Shown in pieces: positions 1 to 4,830 of a stretch of 6,982 nucleotides of DNA (position 1 is its first letter; every line of letters starts with the position of its first letter). Source of the stretch: Methanomassiliicoccales archaeon (GTDB lineage Archaea; Thermoplasmatota; Thermoplasmata; Methanomassiliicoccales; UBA472); NCBI GenBank assembly GCA_013329565.1, contig DUJZ01000111.1:1-6982 (forward strand), read 5' to 3'. A program made the translations under genes and the position numbers. The notes under the pieces are model-generated. The model did not search any database. It was given only the letters and a program-made list of their open reading frames with translations, and had not been told where the DNA came from.

Positions 1-153
1 GTGTATGTCCAGGTAGTGCGATATATCCGCCTTCTCCAGAAGGTCGAGGAACCGATCACGGTCCTTCCGGCGTTTGGACAGCTCTATCATCCTTTCTTTC
101 CAGAGCAGGCCGAACTGGACCATCACTCCTTCCTCACCGAAGACCTTCCACAT
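1..153 (-). CDS. Unrecognised protein, N-terminal 51 residues only (gene runs off the left edge)
   Basis: The reverse strand reads open from an ATG at 153 to the window edge, giving 51 residues that begin MWKVFGEEGVMVQFGLLWKE. Codon third positions are mostly G or C, as in the other genes of the window, whereas the plus-strand reading of the same bases gives an unlikely protein with a poor start. The fragment is rich in charged residues (a KRRKDRDR stretch) and looks helical and soluble, with no signal peptide or metal motif. I do not recognise the family. The start choice is supported by a TATA-like CTTTAATT centred about 28 nt upstream, which would give an almost leaderless mRNA. A TTG nine bases upstream is an alternative start but sits too close to the AGGGGG stretch. 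The gene is divergent from bioY. Seen: open frame and codon pattern. Inferred: that it is a real gene. Function unknown. Confidence 0.5.
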   Translation of the reverse strand, partial: MWKVFGEEGVMVQFGLLWKERMIELSKRRKDRDRFLDLLEKADISHYLDIH

Positions 154-177
154 GAGGGCCAAAAACCCCCTGCTGGC

Positions 178-185
178 AATTAAAG
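178..185 (-). promoter_or_regulatory. TATA-like box for the left-edge minus-strand gene
   Basis: On the minus strand the sequence reads CTTTAATT, centred about 28 nt before the ATG at 153. Archaeal TATA boxes lie about 26 nt before the transcription start, so the mRNA would begin within a few bases of the ATG (leaderless). Nearly the same octamer, CTTTAATA, lies at the same distance before larA. The box is inferred from pattern and spacing only. Confidence 0.4.
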
Positions 186-205
186 CTTGCCCTCGGTCGG
201 GAAAT

Positions 206-213
206 GTTTATTT
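206..213 (+). promoter_or_regulatory. TATA-like box for bioY
   Basis: GTTTATTT is centred about 29 nt before the ATG at 239 in an otherwise G/C-rich stretch. At the usual archaeal spacing, transcription would start at about 235-238, essentially on the start codon. This fits the absence of a ribosome binding site just before that ATG. No palindromic operator for a biotin regulator (BirA type) was seen nearby. Confidence 0.45.
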
Positions 214-238
214 GCCGGTCGTTCATACTGCAAGACCC

Positions 239-826
239 ATGCAAGTGTTTGACACGGTCCACGGCTGGCGAGGAGCGACGTCCGCGCCTCTTTACAAATG
301 GAGGGAGGAGTCCAGTGTCATCACCAAGGTCAGCGCGGCGTTCGTTCTCGCTCTGACCATGGCGTTGGCCGCGCAGGTGCGCATCGTAATGCCGTTCACT
401 CCAGTGCCGTTCACCGGGCAGGTGCTGATAGTGCTTATCGGTGCGTCGGTCCTGGGCCGTTACGGAGCTCTCGGCCAGGGGATGTACCTGGTGATGGGCG
501 GAGCGTTCGGCTGGTTCAGCGGCATGGCCGGTTTCGCGGCCCTTCTGGGACCGACCGGCGGATACCTGCTCGGCTTCGTTCTGGCCTCGGTCGTCCTAGG
601 TGAATTGGTGGAGCGTCGTAAGGACTGGAGCATGAGCCGGGTGCTTCTGGCGATGTCACTGGGCGTGCTGATCATCTACGCTCTCGGCGCGGCTCAGCTG
701 GCACTCTTCTTGGGACTGGACGGCGTGGAGGCGGCGGTCCTGGGAGTTCTTCCGTTCATCACCGTGGACGCCCTGAAGGTGCTGATGGCCTCTGCGGTCG
801 GTACGATGTTCCTGCGTCCCGCCTAA
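239..826 (+). CDS. bioY: BioY, biotin transporter S-component (ECF type)
   Basis: This is an integral membrane protein that binds biotin for import. In the BioY family it acts as the substrate-binding subunit of an energy-coupling-factor transporter, with EcfT and ATPase partners that are not in this window. The 195 residues fit the family length and form about six hydrophobic segments. Visible family signatures are PFTPVPFTGQV at residues 52-62, GPTGGYLLGF at 104-113, and LPFITVDALKVL at 171-182, which carries the conserved Asp and Lys (D177, K180) of the last loop and helix. I chose the ATG at 239 because the N-terminal stretch with KWREES and a following Lys resembles methanogen BioY proteins and because a TATA-like box lies about 29 nt upstream. 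The frame is open back to 74, but that extra sequence looks non-coding and overlaps the divergent gene. A strong ribosome-binding-like GGAGGGAGGAG at 300-310 is followed by a GTG at 315 that is out of frame. Family call is firm; the start is moderate. Confidence 0.93.
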   Translation: MQVFDTVHGWRGATSAPLYKWREESSVITKVSAAFVLALTMALAAQVRIVMPFTPVPFTGQVLIVLIGASVLGRYGALGQGMYLVMGGAFGWFSGMAGFAALLGPTGGYLLGFVLASVVLGELVERRKDWSMSRVLLAMSLGVLIIYALGAAQLALFLGLDGVEAAVLGVLPFITVDALKVLMASAVGTMFLRPA

Positions 827-829
827 ACC

Positions 830-837
830 CTTATCAT
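830..837 (+). promoter_or_regulatory. Possible TATA-like box for the zinc-ribbon gene
   Basis: CTTATCAT is centred about 27 nt before the ATG at 861, immediately after the bioY stop codon. This spacing would give a leaderless mRNA and lets the small gene be transcribed on its own as well as by read-through from bioY. The box is a weaker match to the archaeal TATA consensus than the others in the window. The pyrimidine-rich tract just after it (CCCTTTTCCTTT, 840-851) could also help terminate bioY transcription. Confidence 0.25.
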
Positions 838-860
838 TCCCTTTTCCTTTGTGAGATGAT

Positions 861-1055
861 ATGAGCCCGCTTCCCGAACACTCCCATTGCCTTCATTGCG
901 ACGACCCTGTCGACGTGGGTCAGGAGTACTGCTCCGACGAGTGCAAGGTCGCGGCGGAGAGCGAGGCGAAGAAGGAGCGCACCAAGAACATGATGTTCCT
1001 GGGGATCGCGGCGGTGCTCCTCATCGCCATAACCATCATGTTGACCCTGGGCTGA
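861..1055 (+). CDS. Small DUF2116-like zinc-ribbon protein with C-terminal membrane helix
   Basis: The 64-residue protein has a zinc-ribbon made of C10-x2-C13 and C24-x3-C28 (core EYCSDECK), a short highly charged Lys/Glu/Arg linker at residues 33-42, and a single hydrophobic helix at 44-63 that ends the protein. This architecture, zinc ribbon then tail anchor, matches the archaeal DUF2116/COG4068 group of uncharacterised proteins. The likely topology is a cytoplasmic zinc ribbon held at the inner face of the membrane by its tail. No function is established that I know of. The start ATG is preceded by GTGAGATGAT, a weak ribosome-binding match, and by a possible TATA-like box. It lies 34 nt after bioY on the same strand, so read-through is possible, but a functional link to biotin is not implied. 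Its last 20 nt overlap the 3' end of folP on the other strand. Confidence 0.8.
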   Translation: MSPLPEHSHCLHCDDPVDVGQEYCSDECKVAAESEAKKERTKNMMFLGIAAVLLIAITIMLTLG

Positions 1056-2196
1056 TCCCTGCCCTCATGGCGCTGGCCGCCCTGAGAGTTCTCACCGTCT
1101 CTTTTACGTCATGAGCTCTGAACATGTGAACGCCCTGCCAGCATGCGACGGCAGCCGCGGCAAGGCTCGCTTCCAGACGGTCCTCCGGTCCCCCTCCGGA
1201 GACTTTCCCCAAAAAATTCTTCCTAGACGCTCCCAGGAGCACCGGGCGCCCCATGGAACGAAACTCGTCCAGTCGGGACATGATCTCCAAATTACCATCA
1301 ACGTCCTTGGCGAACCCCAGCCCAGGATCGATGGCCAATCTCTCTAGGGGGATCCCAGCTGAAACGGCCTTTCTCATCCGCTGCTCAAGAAAAGCGTAAA
1401 CGTCCCCCACCACGTCCACGTAGCGCGTATCGTCCTGCATGTTGGACGGCTCTCCCCGCATATGCATGATGAAGGCCGCCGCCCCTTCCGTCCGAACGAC
1501 ATCGATCATCTCGTCCTTCAGGCCAGAGATGTCGTTCACCATCACCGCCCCGCCGCGGAGCGCTTTCCTCGCCACGTCTGGACGGCGGGTGTCCACGGAG
1601 ATCGGCAGGCCCACCTCCTCGCTCACCCTTCTGACGACGTCAGAGATCCTGGACCATTCCTCCTCGGGGGATACCGGTGCCGAGCCCGGGCGGGTGGACT
1701 CCCCTCCGATGTCGATGATGTCCGCGCCCTCATCCCTCATGGACAAGGCGTGTCGCACCGCGGTGTCCACATCAAAATTACGCCCGCCGTCGGAGAAGGA
1801 ATCCGGGGTCACGTTCAAAATGCCCATGACTCTCGGTCCTGACAGGTCCAGCGAACCGCCCGACCATTCCAACAAGGGCGGCTCCACCTCGTTGCGGAAG
1901 CGCAGCGCCTCGCCTATCTCCAATACCTTGGGTGACGCCCCGGTCATCAGCAGGTTCTCCAGGGTCAGCGGGGTGATGGCGACGACCGCGCGATCTCCGC
2001 GGCAGGGCAGCACCGTAACGCCCTTGGGTACCAGTTCCTCCCGGAGGGTGCTGACCTCCTCTTGGCTGATCGAATCGATGAAGATGAACTGTCTGGAGGC
2101 CAGATCGAACCTTGTGAACGCCCGGTCCGGTATCCCGAGTCTTCGCCACTCCGCCCAGGCCTCCTGATAATTCCGGTAAACGCGAACCCGAGCCAT
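1036..2196 (-). CDS. folP: Dihydropteroate synthase with long N-terminal extension
   Basis: Dihydropteroate synthase (DHPS) condenses 6-hydroxymethyl-dihydropterin diphosphate with p-aminobenzoate to give 7,8-dihydropteroate, the step that joins the two halves of folate, in the cytoplasm. The 386 residues carry the full TIM-barrel set: VMGILNVTPDSFSDGG at 123-138, IDIGGESTRPG at 161-171, SVDT at 200-203, ND at 221-222, DPGLGF at 290-295, SRKNFLG at 324-330 and RAHDV at 360-364. These cover the usual pterin residues (Asp, Asn, Asp, Lys) and the Ser/Arg/His positions that hold p-aminobenzoate. Typical bacterial DHPS has about 270-280 residues; the first 115 or so here form an extra domain, reminiscent of long DHPS proteins in some anaerobic bacteria. 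The ATG lies 6 nt after the stop of the upstream Fe-S gene, with GTGAGGGG over that stop as ribosome binding site, so translation is probably coupled. A methanopterin-pathway or other pterin role is possible, but the motifs are those of true FolP. Confidence 0.93.
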   Translation of the reverse strand: MARVRVYRNYQEAWAEWRRLGIPDRAFTRFDLASRQFIFIDSISQEEVSTLREELVPKGVTVLPCRGDRAVVAITPLTLENLLMTGASPKVLEIGEALRFRNEVEPPLLEWSGGSLDLSGPRVMGILNVTPDSFSDGGRNFDVDTAVRHALSMRDEGADIIDIGGESTRPGSAPVSPEEEWSRISDVVRRVSEEVGLPISVDTRRPDVARKALRGGAVMVNDISGLKDEMIDVVRTEGAAAFIMHMRGEPSNMQDDTRYVDVVGDVYAFLEQRMRKAVSAGIPLERLAIDPGLGFAKDVDGNLEIMSRLDEFRSMGRPVLLGASRKNFLGKVSGGGPEDRLEASLAAAAVACWQGVHMFRAHDVKETVRTLRAASAMRAGISPGST

Positions 2197-2202
2197 GTCC
2201 CC

Positions 2203-3303
2203 TCACAGCAGCCTGTCGACCAGTTGCACCAGGTCGATGATCTCCGGGGACGAGCGGCCGGAAGCCCCGGCCTTCAGGTTGTTCACGCAGAACGGGCACG
2301 TCGTCACCAGCAGGTCGGCGAAGGACGCTTCGTCAACTCGCCTGGCGGCTATCTCCTTGGAAAGTTCCGGATAAGCGGAACGGACGCCTCCGCCCCCTCC
2401 GCAGCAGGCGGACGTCTCACGGTTGCGAGGCATCTCCCTGAACTGGACGCCGGGGATCTTGGCCAGTACGGCACGGGGAGCGTCGTACACATGGCAATGC
2501 CTTCCTAAATGGCAAGGGTCATGATAAGTGATCGTTCCATTGAACGGCTTGAGCTTCAGGTCCTGGGAGGCCAGGTATTCCGTGATGTGAAGGACCTCGA
2601 AGCCCAGGTCCAGCTTCTTGGGGTACTCCTCCTTGAACATGCGGTAGCAGCCGGCGCAGGAGAAGACGACCTTCTCGACACCCAGGGAGCGGATGCTCTT
2701 CACGTTGCTCTCCCAGAGCTTTTCCACTTCCTCCTCGCCCACGCCTATGCGCTGCAGCACGGAACCGCAACAGTTCTCGTCGATGAGCGTGAAGTCCTCG
2801 CCGAGCTTGCGCAGGATCGATAACGTCGCGTCAGCCAGCATCCTATCGCGGTAGGTGGCGGTGCATCCCACGAAATAACCGACCTTGGCCTTCTTCGGTT
2901 TGGAACCAAGCGTTTCAGGAACGCTTTTCTTTTCGCCGTAAGGATTGCCGGTGGCGATCACCTTTTCAACCATGGCCTTGTGCTTCGGCAACATATGGCC
3001 GGCCGCGACCAGGTCCCGGCGGGCGCTCTCCACCACGTCCACCACGGATATTTTGGAAGGACATCTCCTCTCGCAGTCCTTGCAGGTGGTGCACTGGTAC
3101 AGGTACTCAAGAACGGACGGATCGGCCGGTATCTCCTTCTGCAATAGGCCGTAGGCCAGGATCATCCTTCCCCGGGCGACGGAGGGGTCCCAGCCCACCG
3201 TCTGGAAGGTGGGGCAGACGCTCTTGCAGAACCCGCAGTAGGTGCAGGTCATCAGCTCCTTCTTCATCTTGCGGAGGTTTGTCGCCTCGATGGTCTCACT
3301 CAT
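2203..3303 (-). CDS. HdrD/GlcF-like iron-sulfur oxidoreductase subunit
   Basis: This 366-residue cytoplasmic electron-transfer protein has the HdrC+HdrB fusion plan seen in HdrD of heterodisulfide reductase and in GlcF-like subunits of 2-hydroxy-acid oxidases. Two ferredoxin-type CxxCxxCxxxCP motifs (C20/C23/C26/C30 and C71/C74/C77/C81) bind two 4Fe-4S clusters. Two complete CCG domains follow (C147, C178-C179, C216, C219; then C264, C300-C301, C336, C339, with HDPCH before and ACCGGGGG within the second), of the type that binds non-cubane clusters in HdrB. There is no membrane segment or flavin domain. The start ATG at 3303 overlaps the end of larA by 8 nt and has AAGGTG seven bases upstream; a GTG at 3309 would add two residues but leaves almost no spacing. 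Its place right after larA suggests work on a 2-hydroxy acid, with electrons passed to or from a flavin partner encoded elsewhere. A true heterodisulfide reductase role cannot be excluded. Confidence 0.88.
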   Translation of the reverse strand: MSETIEATNLRKMKKELMTCTYCGFCKSVCPTFQTVGWDPSVARGRMILAYGLLQKEIPADPSVLEYLYQCTTCKDCERRCPSKISVVDVVESARRDLVAAGHMLPKHKAMVEKVIATGNPYGEKKSVPETLGSKPKKAKVGYFVGCTATYRDRMLADATLSILRKLGEDFTLIDENCCGSVLQRIGVGEEEVEKLWESNVKSIRSLGVEKVVFSCAGCYRMFKEEYPKKLDLGFEVLHITEYLASQDLKLKPFNGTITYHDPCHLGRHCHVYDAPRAVLAKIPGVQFREMPRNRETSACCGGGGGVRSAYPELSKEIAARRVDEASFADLLVTTCPFCVNNLKAGASGRSSPEIIDLVQLVDRLL

Positions 3304-4534
3304 CTTCACGCACCTTCGGCACGGTCACGCTGCCGTCCAGGAGAACCAGGATCTGGGCTTTTGGTTTTTCCCTCAACAGTGAGTCGACCGCTTCCTGCAA
3401 TGTGCCGAAGGGAACTATGCCCATCTCCTTCAACTTTTCAGGACCGAGGGCGGTGACCGCCCAGAGATCGGCGGAACACATCACCTCGGCCACCTTGGCC
3501 GCTTTGTGATATCCGAGCTTGTACTCCTTCTCCAGGTTCTTGAGGACCCTCTTCTTGTCCGGTGAGAACGAAAGCTGCTTAGCGAAGGTCTCCTCGCCCA
3601 TGCCCTCGCGGCACTTGGCGACCAGGATGAGCGTACCGCCGTCCTTCAGCGCCCATTTGGCGTTGTCTATGGCCTTCTGCGATTGGTAGAGGTCGACGTC
3701 CATGGGGTATGGCGCGACAGTTATGACGGCATCGTAACGTTGCTTGATGGTGATCGAGAACACCTCGTCAGCCCATTCCACGGCCTGGCGGAACGCCTTG
3801 TGCAGATCGCCCACCGCGGCCTTGTAGATGCGCTGATGGCGGTCCAGCACGACCTGGATGGAGAAGATATCCTTCTTGACGACGGAGAGAGCGTCCATCA
3901 TGTCCTCGTGCACCGGGTTGCCGTCCAGGACTAGTGTTTGCGCTTCGGGGCGCATGGCCAGCCGGTGGTTCTGCTCTATGGTGCGGAAGGACGCCACCCC
4001 TGGAAGGAAGGACTTGCGTCCTCCGGTATAGCCGGCGAAGTAGTGCGGCTCCACGCTGGTTATTATGATCAAACGATCAGCGTTCACCGCTATCTCGTTC
4101 ACTTCCATGTCCGTGCCGTTCTTTGAAACTCCGAGATGAACGCACTTTGAACGCATGGCATCGTGGACGAAGATATTATTTCGTAACTCGTCCAGATGCC
4201 CTCCGAAAATGAACTTCAGCTCGCCCTCGGTCGGTCCCCGGTGAGCGCCGGTGGCAATGAGATAGCGCGCCTTCCCGAGGTCCATGTGGCCCGCCAGGGC
4301 GTCCAGGACTCTCGAAGTAGGCGTTGGTCGTGTTCCATCGTTGACCAGGAAAACTATGTCCTGCGCATCCTTCAGGAATGAATCGAGGGTGCGACCGAAC
4401 GGCTTGGAGAGCGCCCTCTCGATCTCGTCCGGTACGCAATGTACCTCGTGCGGCCCGACGATCCCGGCCAGATTTTCATCGGGAACCTTCGCCTTGAGCA
4501 ATCCACCTTCGCCGTATGGCAGCTTTAGGAGCAT
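3296..4534 (-). CDS. larA: LarA family nickel-pincer-dependent 2-hydroxy-acid racemase/epimerase
   Basis: LarA interconverts D- and L-lactate by reversible hydride transfer using a nickel pincer nucleotide cofactor; relatives act on other 2-hydroxy acids. The 412 residues match the family length. Numbered from the ATG at 4534, the substrate loop is DGTRPTP at 66-72, and the catalytic set is H98 (in TGAH), H164 (in EPH), K174 (in GGRKSFLPG, the cofactor-tethering Lys) and H190 (in QNH, the Ni ligand). The intervals 66, 10 and 16 equal those of Lactobacillus plantarum LarA (H108, H174, K184, H200), so the protein should be active if the cofactor is made. LarB, LarC and LarE are not in the window. 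I prefer ATG 4534 over GTG 4543 because homologues begin with a short lead into LPYGEG and because GGTGG lies just upstream. It is the first gene of the operon with the Fe-S protein and folP. The exact substrate is unknown. Confidence 0.92.
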   Translation of the reverse strand: MLLKLPYGEGGLLKAKVPDENLAGIVGPHEVHCVPDEIERALSKPFGRTLDSFLKDAQDIVFLVNDGTRPTPTSRVLDALAGHMDLGKARYLIATGAHRGPTEGELKFIFGGHLDELRNNIFVHDAMRSKCVHLGVSKNGTDMEVNEIAVNADRLIIITSVEPHYFAGYTGGRKSFLPGVASFRTIEQNHRLAMRPEAQTLVLDGNPVHEDMMDALSVVKKDIFSIQVVLDRHQRIYKAAVGDLHKAFRQAVEWADEVFSITIKQRYDAVITVAPYPMDVDLYQSQKAIDNAKWALKDGGTLILVAKCREGMGEETFAKQLSFSPDKKRVLKNLEKEYKLGYHKAAKVAEVMCSADLWAVTALGPEKLKEMGIVPFGTLQEAVDSLLREKPKAQILVLLDGSVTVPKVREDE

Positions 4535-4558
4535 CCGGTCCACCGTTGGCGAACTGAG

Positions 4559-4566
4559 TATTAAAG
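4559..4566 (-). promoter_or_regulatory. TATA-like box for larA (leaderless option)
   Basis: On the minus strand CTTTAATA is centred about 28 nt before the larA ATG at 4534. This is the same octamer and distance as the CTTTAATT before the left-edge gene, and it predicts an mRNA starting at or just before the ATG. A second candidate, CATTTATG on the minus strand at 4602-4609, would give a leader of about 45 nt containing GGTGG. Which is used cannot be decided from sequence. Confidence 0.4.
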
Positions 4567-4601
4567 AATTGTCATATCTCTTGATTTGGAGGATTGCCCC
4601 T

Positions 4602-4609
4602 CATAAATG
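4602..4609 (-). promoter_or_regulatory. Alternative TATA-like box for the larA operon, mirrored upstream of the surface-protein gene
   Basis: CATTTATG on the minus strand is the exact reverse complement of the octamer at 4680-4687 on the other side of the divergent intergenic region. At usual spacing it would start larA transcription near 4577 with a leader of about 45 nt. It could be a true second promoter, one arm of a regulator site, or chance. Confidence 0.25.
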
Positions 4610-4679
4610 CGGTCACTTAGGGTCAATCATAGATAGAGCGTATCCAGTTCGTTTCAGGATCGATAAAATGTGGCGAAAC

Positions 4680-4687
4680 CATTTATG
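4680..4687 (+). promoter_or_regulatory. TATA-like box for the beta-helix surface protein gene
   Basis: CATTTATG is centred about 48 nt before the ATG at 4732. The predicted transcription start near 4708-4712 leaves a leader of about 20-25 nt, enough to include the GAGGGGG ribosome binding site at 4719-4725. A weaker A/T-rich stretch at about 4698-4705 (TCATAATG) would instead give a leaderless mRNA, but the strong ribosome binding site favours the leadered version. Confidence 0.35.
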
Positions 4688-4718
4688 GCCGTCCTCTCAT
4701 AATGTCTCATTTCGTTCG

Positions 4719-4725
4719 AGGGGGA
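4719..4725 (+). promoter_or_regulatory. Ribosome binding site deciding the start of the surface protein
   Basis: GAGGGGG ends 6 nt before the ATG at 4732 and matches the purine-rich archaeal Shine-Dalgarno core. This ATG is also directly followed by a well-formed signal peptide, so the start is well supported. Confidence 0.55.
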
Positions 4726-4731
4726 ATCAGT

Positions 4732-4830
4732 ATGCAAAAGGTGTTCGGCAAGTATCTAGGTGCAGCTATAGTGTTATTGTCAGTTATCGTACTAGTGTCC
4801 ATAGGAACGGCAGGTTCGGCCGAGGCGGCA
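4732..4830 (+). other. Signal peptide coding segment of the beta-helix protein
   Basis: Residues 1-33 have a short basic start (K3, K7), a hydrophobic stretch of Val, Leu, Ile and Ala from about 8 to 26, and small residues before the probable cut (GSAEAA, then DAFPG). This is a class I Sec-type signal. There is no Cys after the cut site, so it is not a lipoprotein. Confidence 0.75.

Noticed and set aside
74..238. Upstream extension of the bioY reading frame
   Set aside because: The frame is open here, but the sequence does not resemble BioY, overlaps the divergent minus-strand gene, and lies upstream of the TATA-like box.
1208..1225. Homopolymer runs (AAAAAA next to CCCC) as a possible frameshift site in folP
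   Set aside because: The frame continues intact through the conserved SRKNFLG motif and to the RAHDV motif, so no shift is needed.
1439..2167. Long plus-strand open frame opposite folP
   Set aside because: It is antisense to a clearly conserved DHPS reading frame; its translation is Ser/Arg/Pro-rich with no family motif, typical of an antisense shadow in G/C-rich DNA.
4544..4731. Possible tRNA, small RNA or riboswitch in the divergent intergenic region
   Set aside because: I found no cloverleaf, no T-loop consensus and no convincing long stem; only promoter-like A/T-rich elements are supported.
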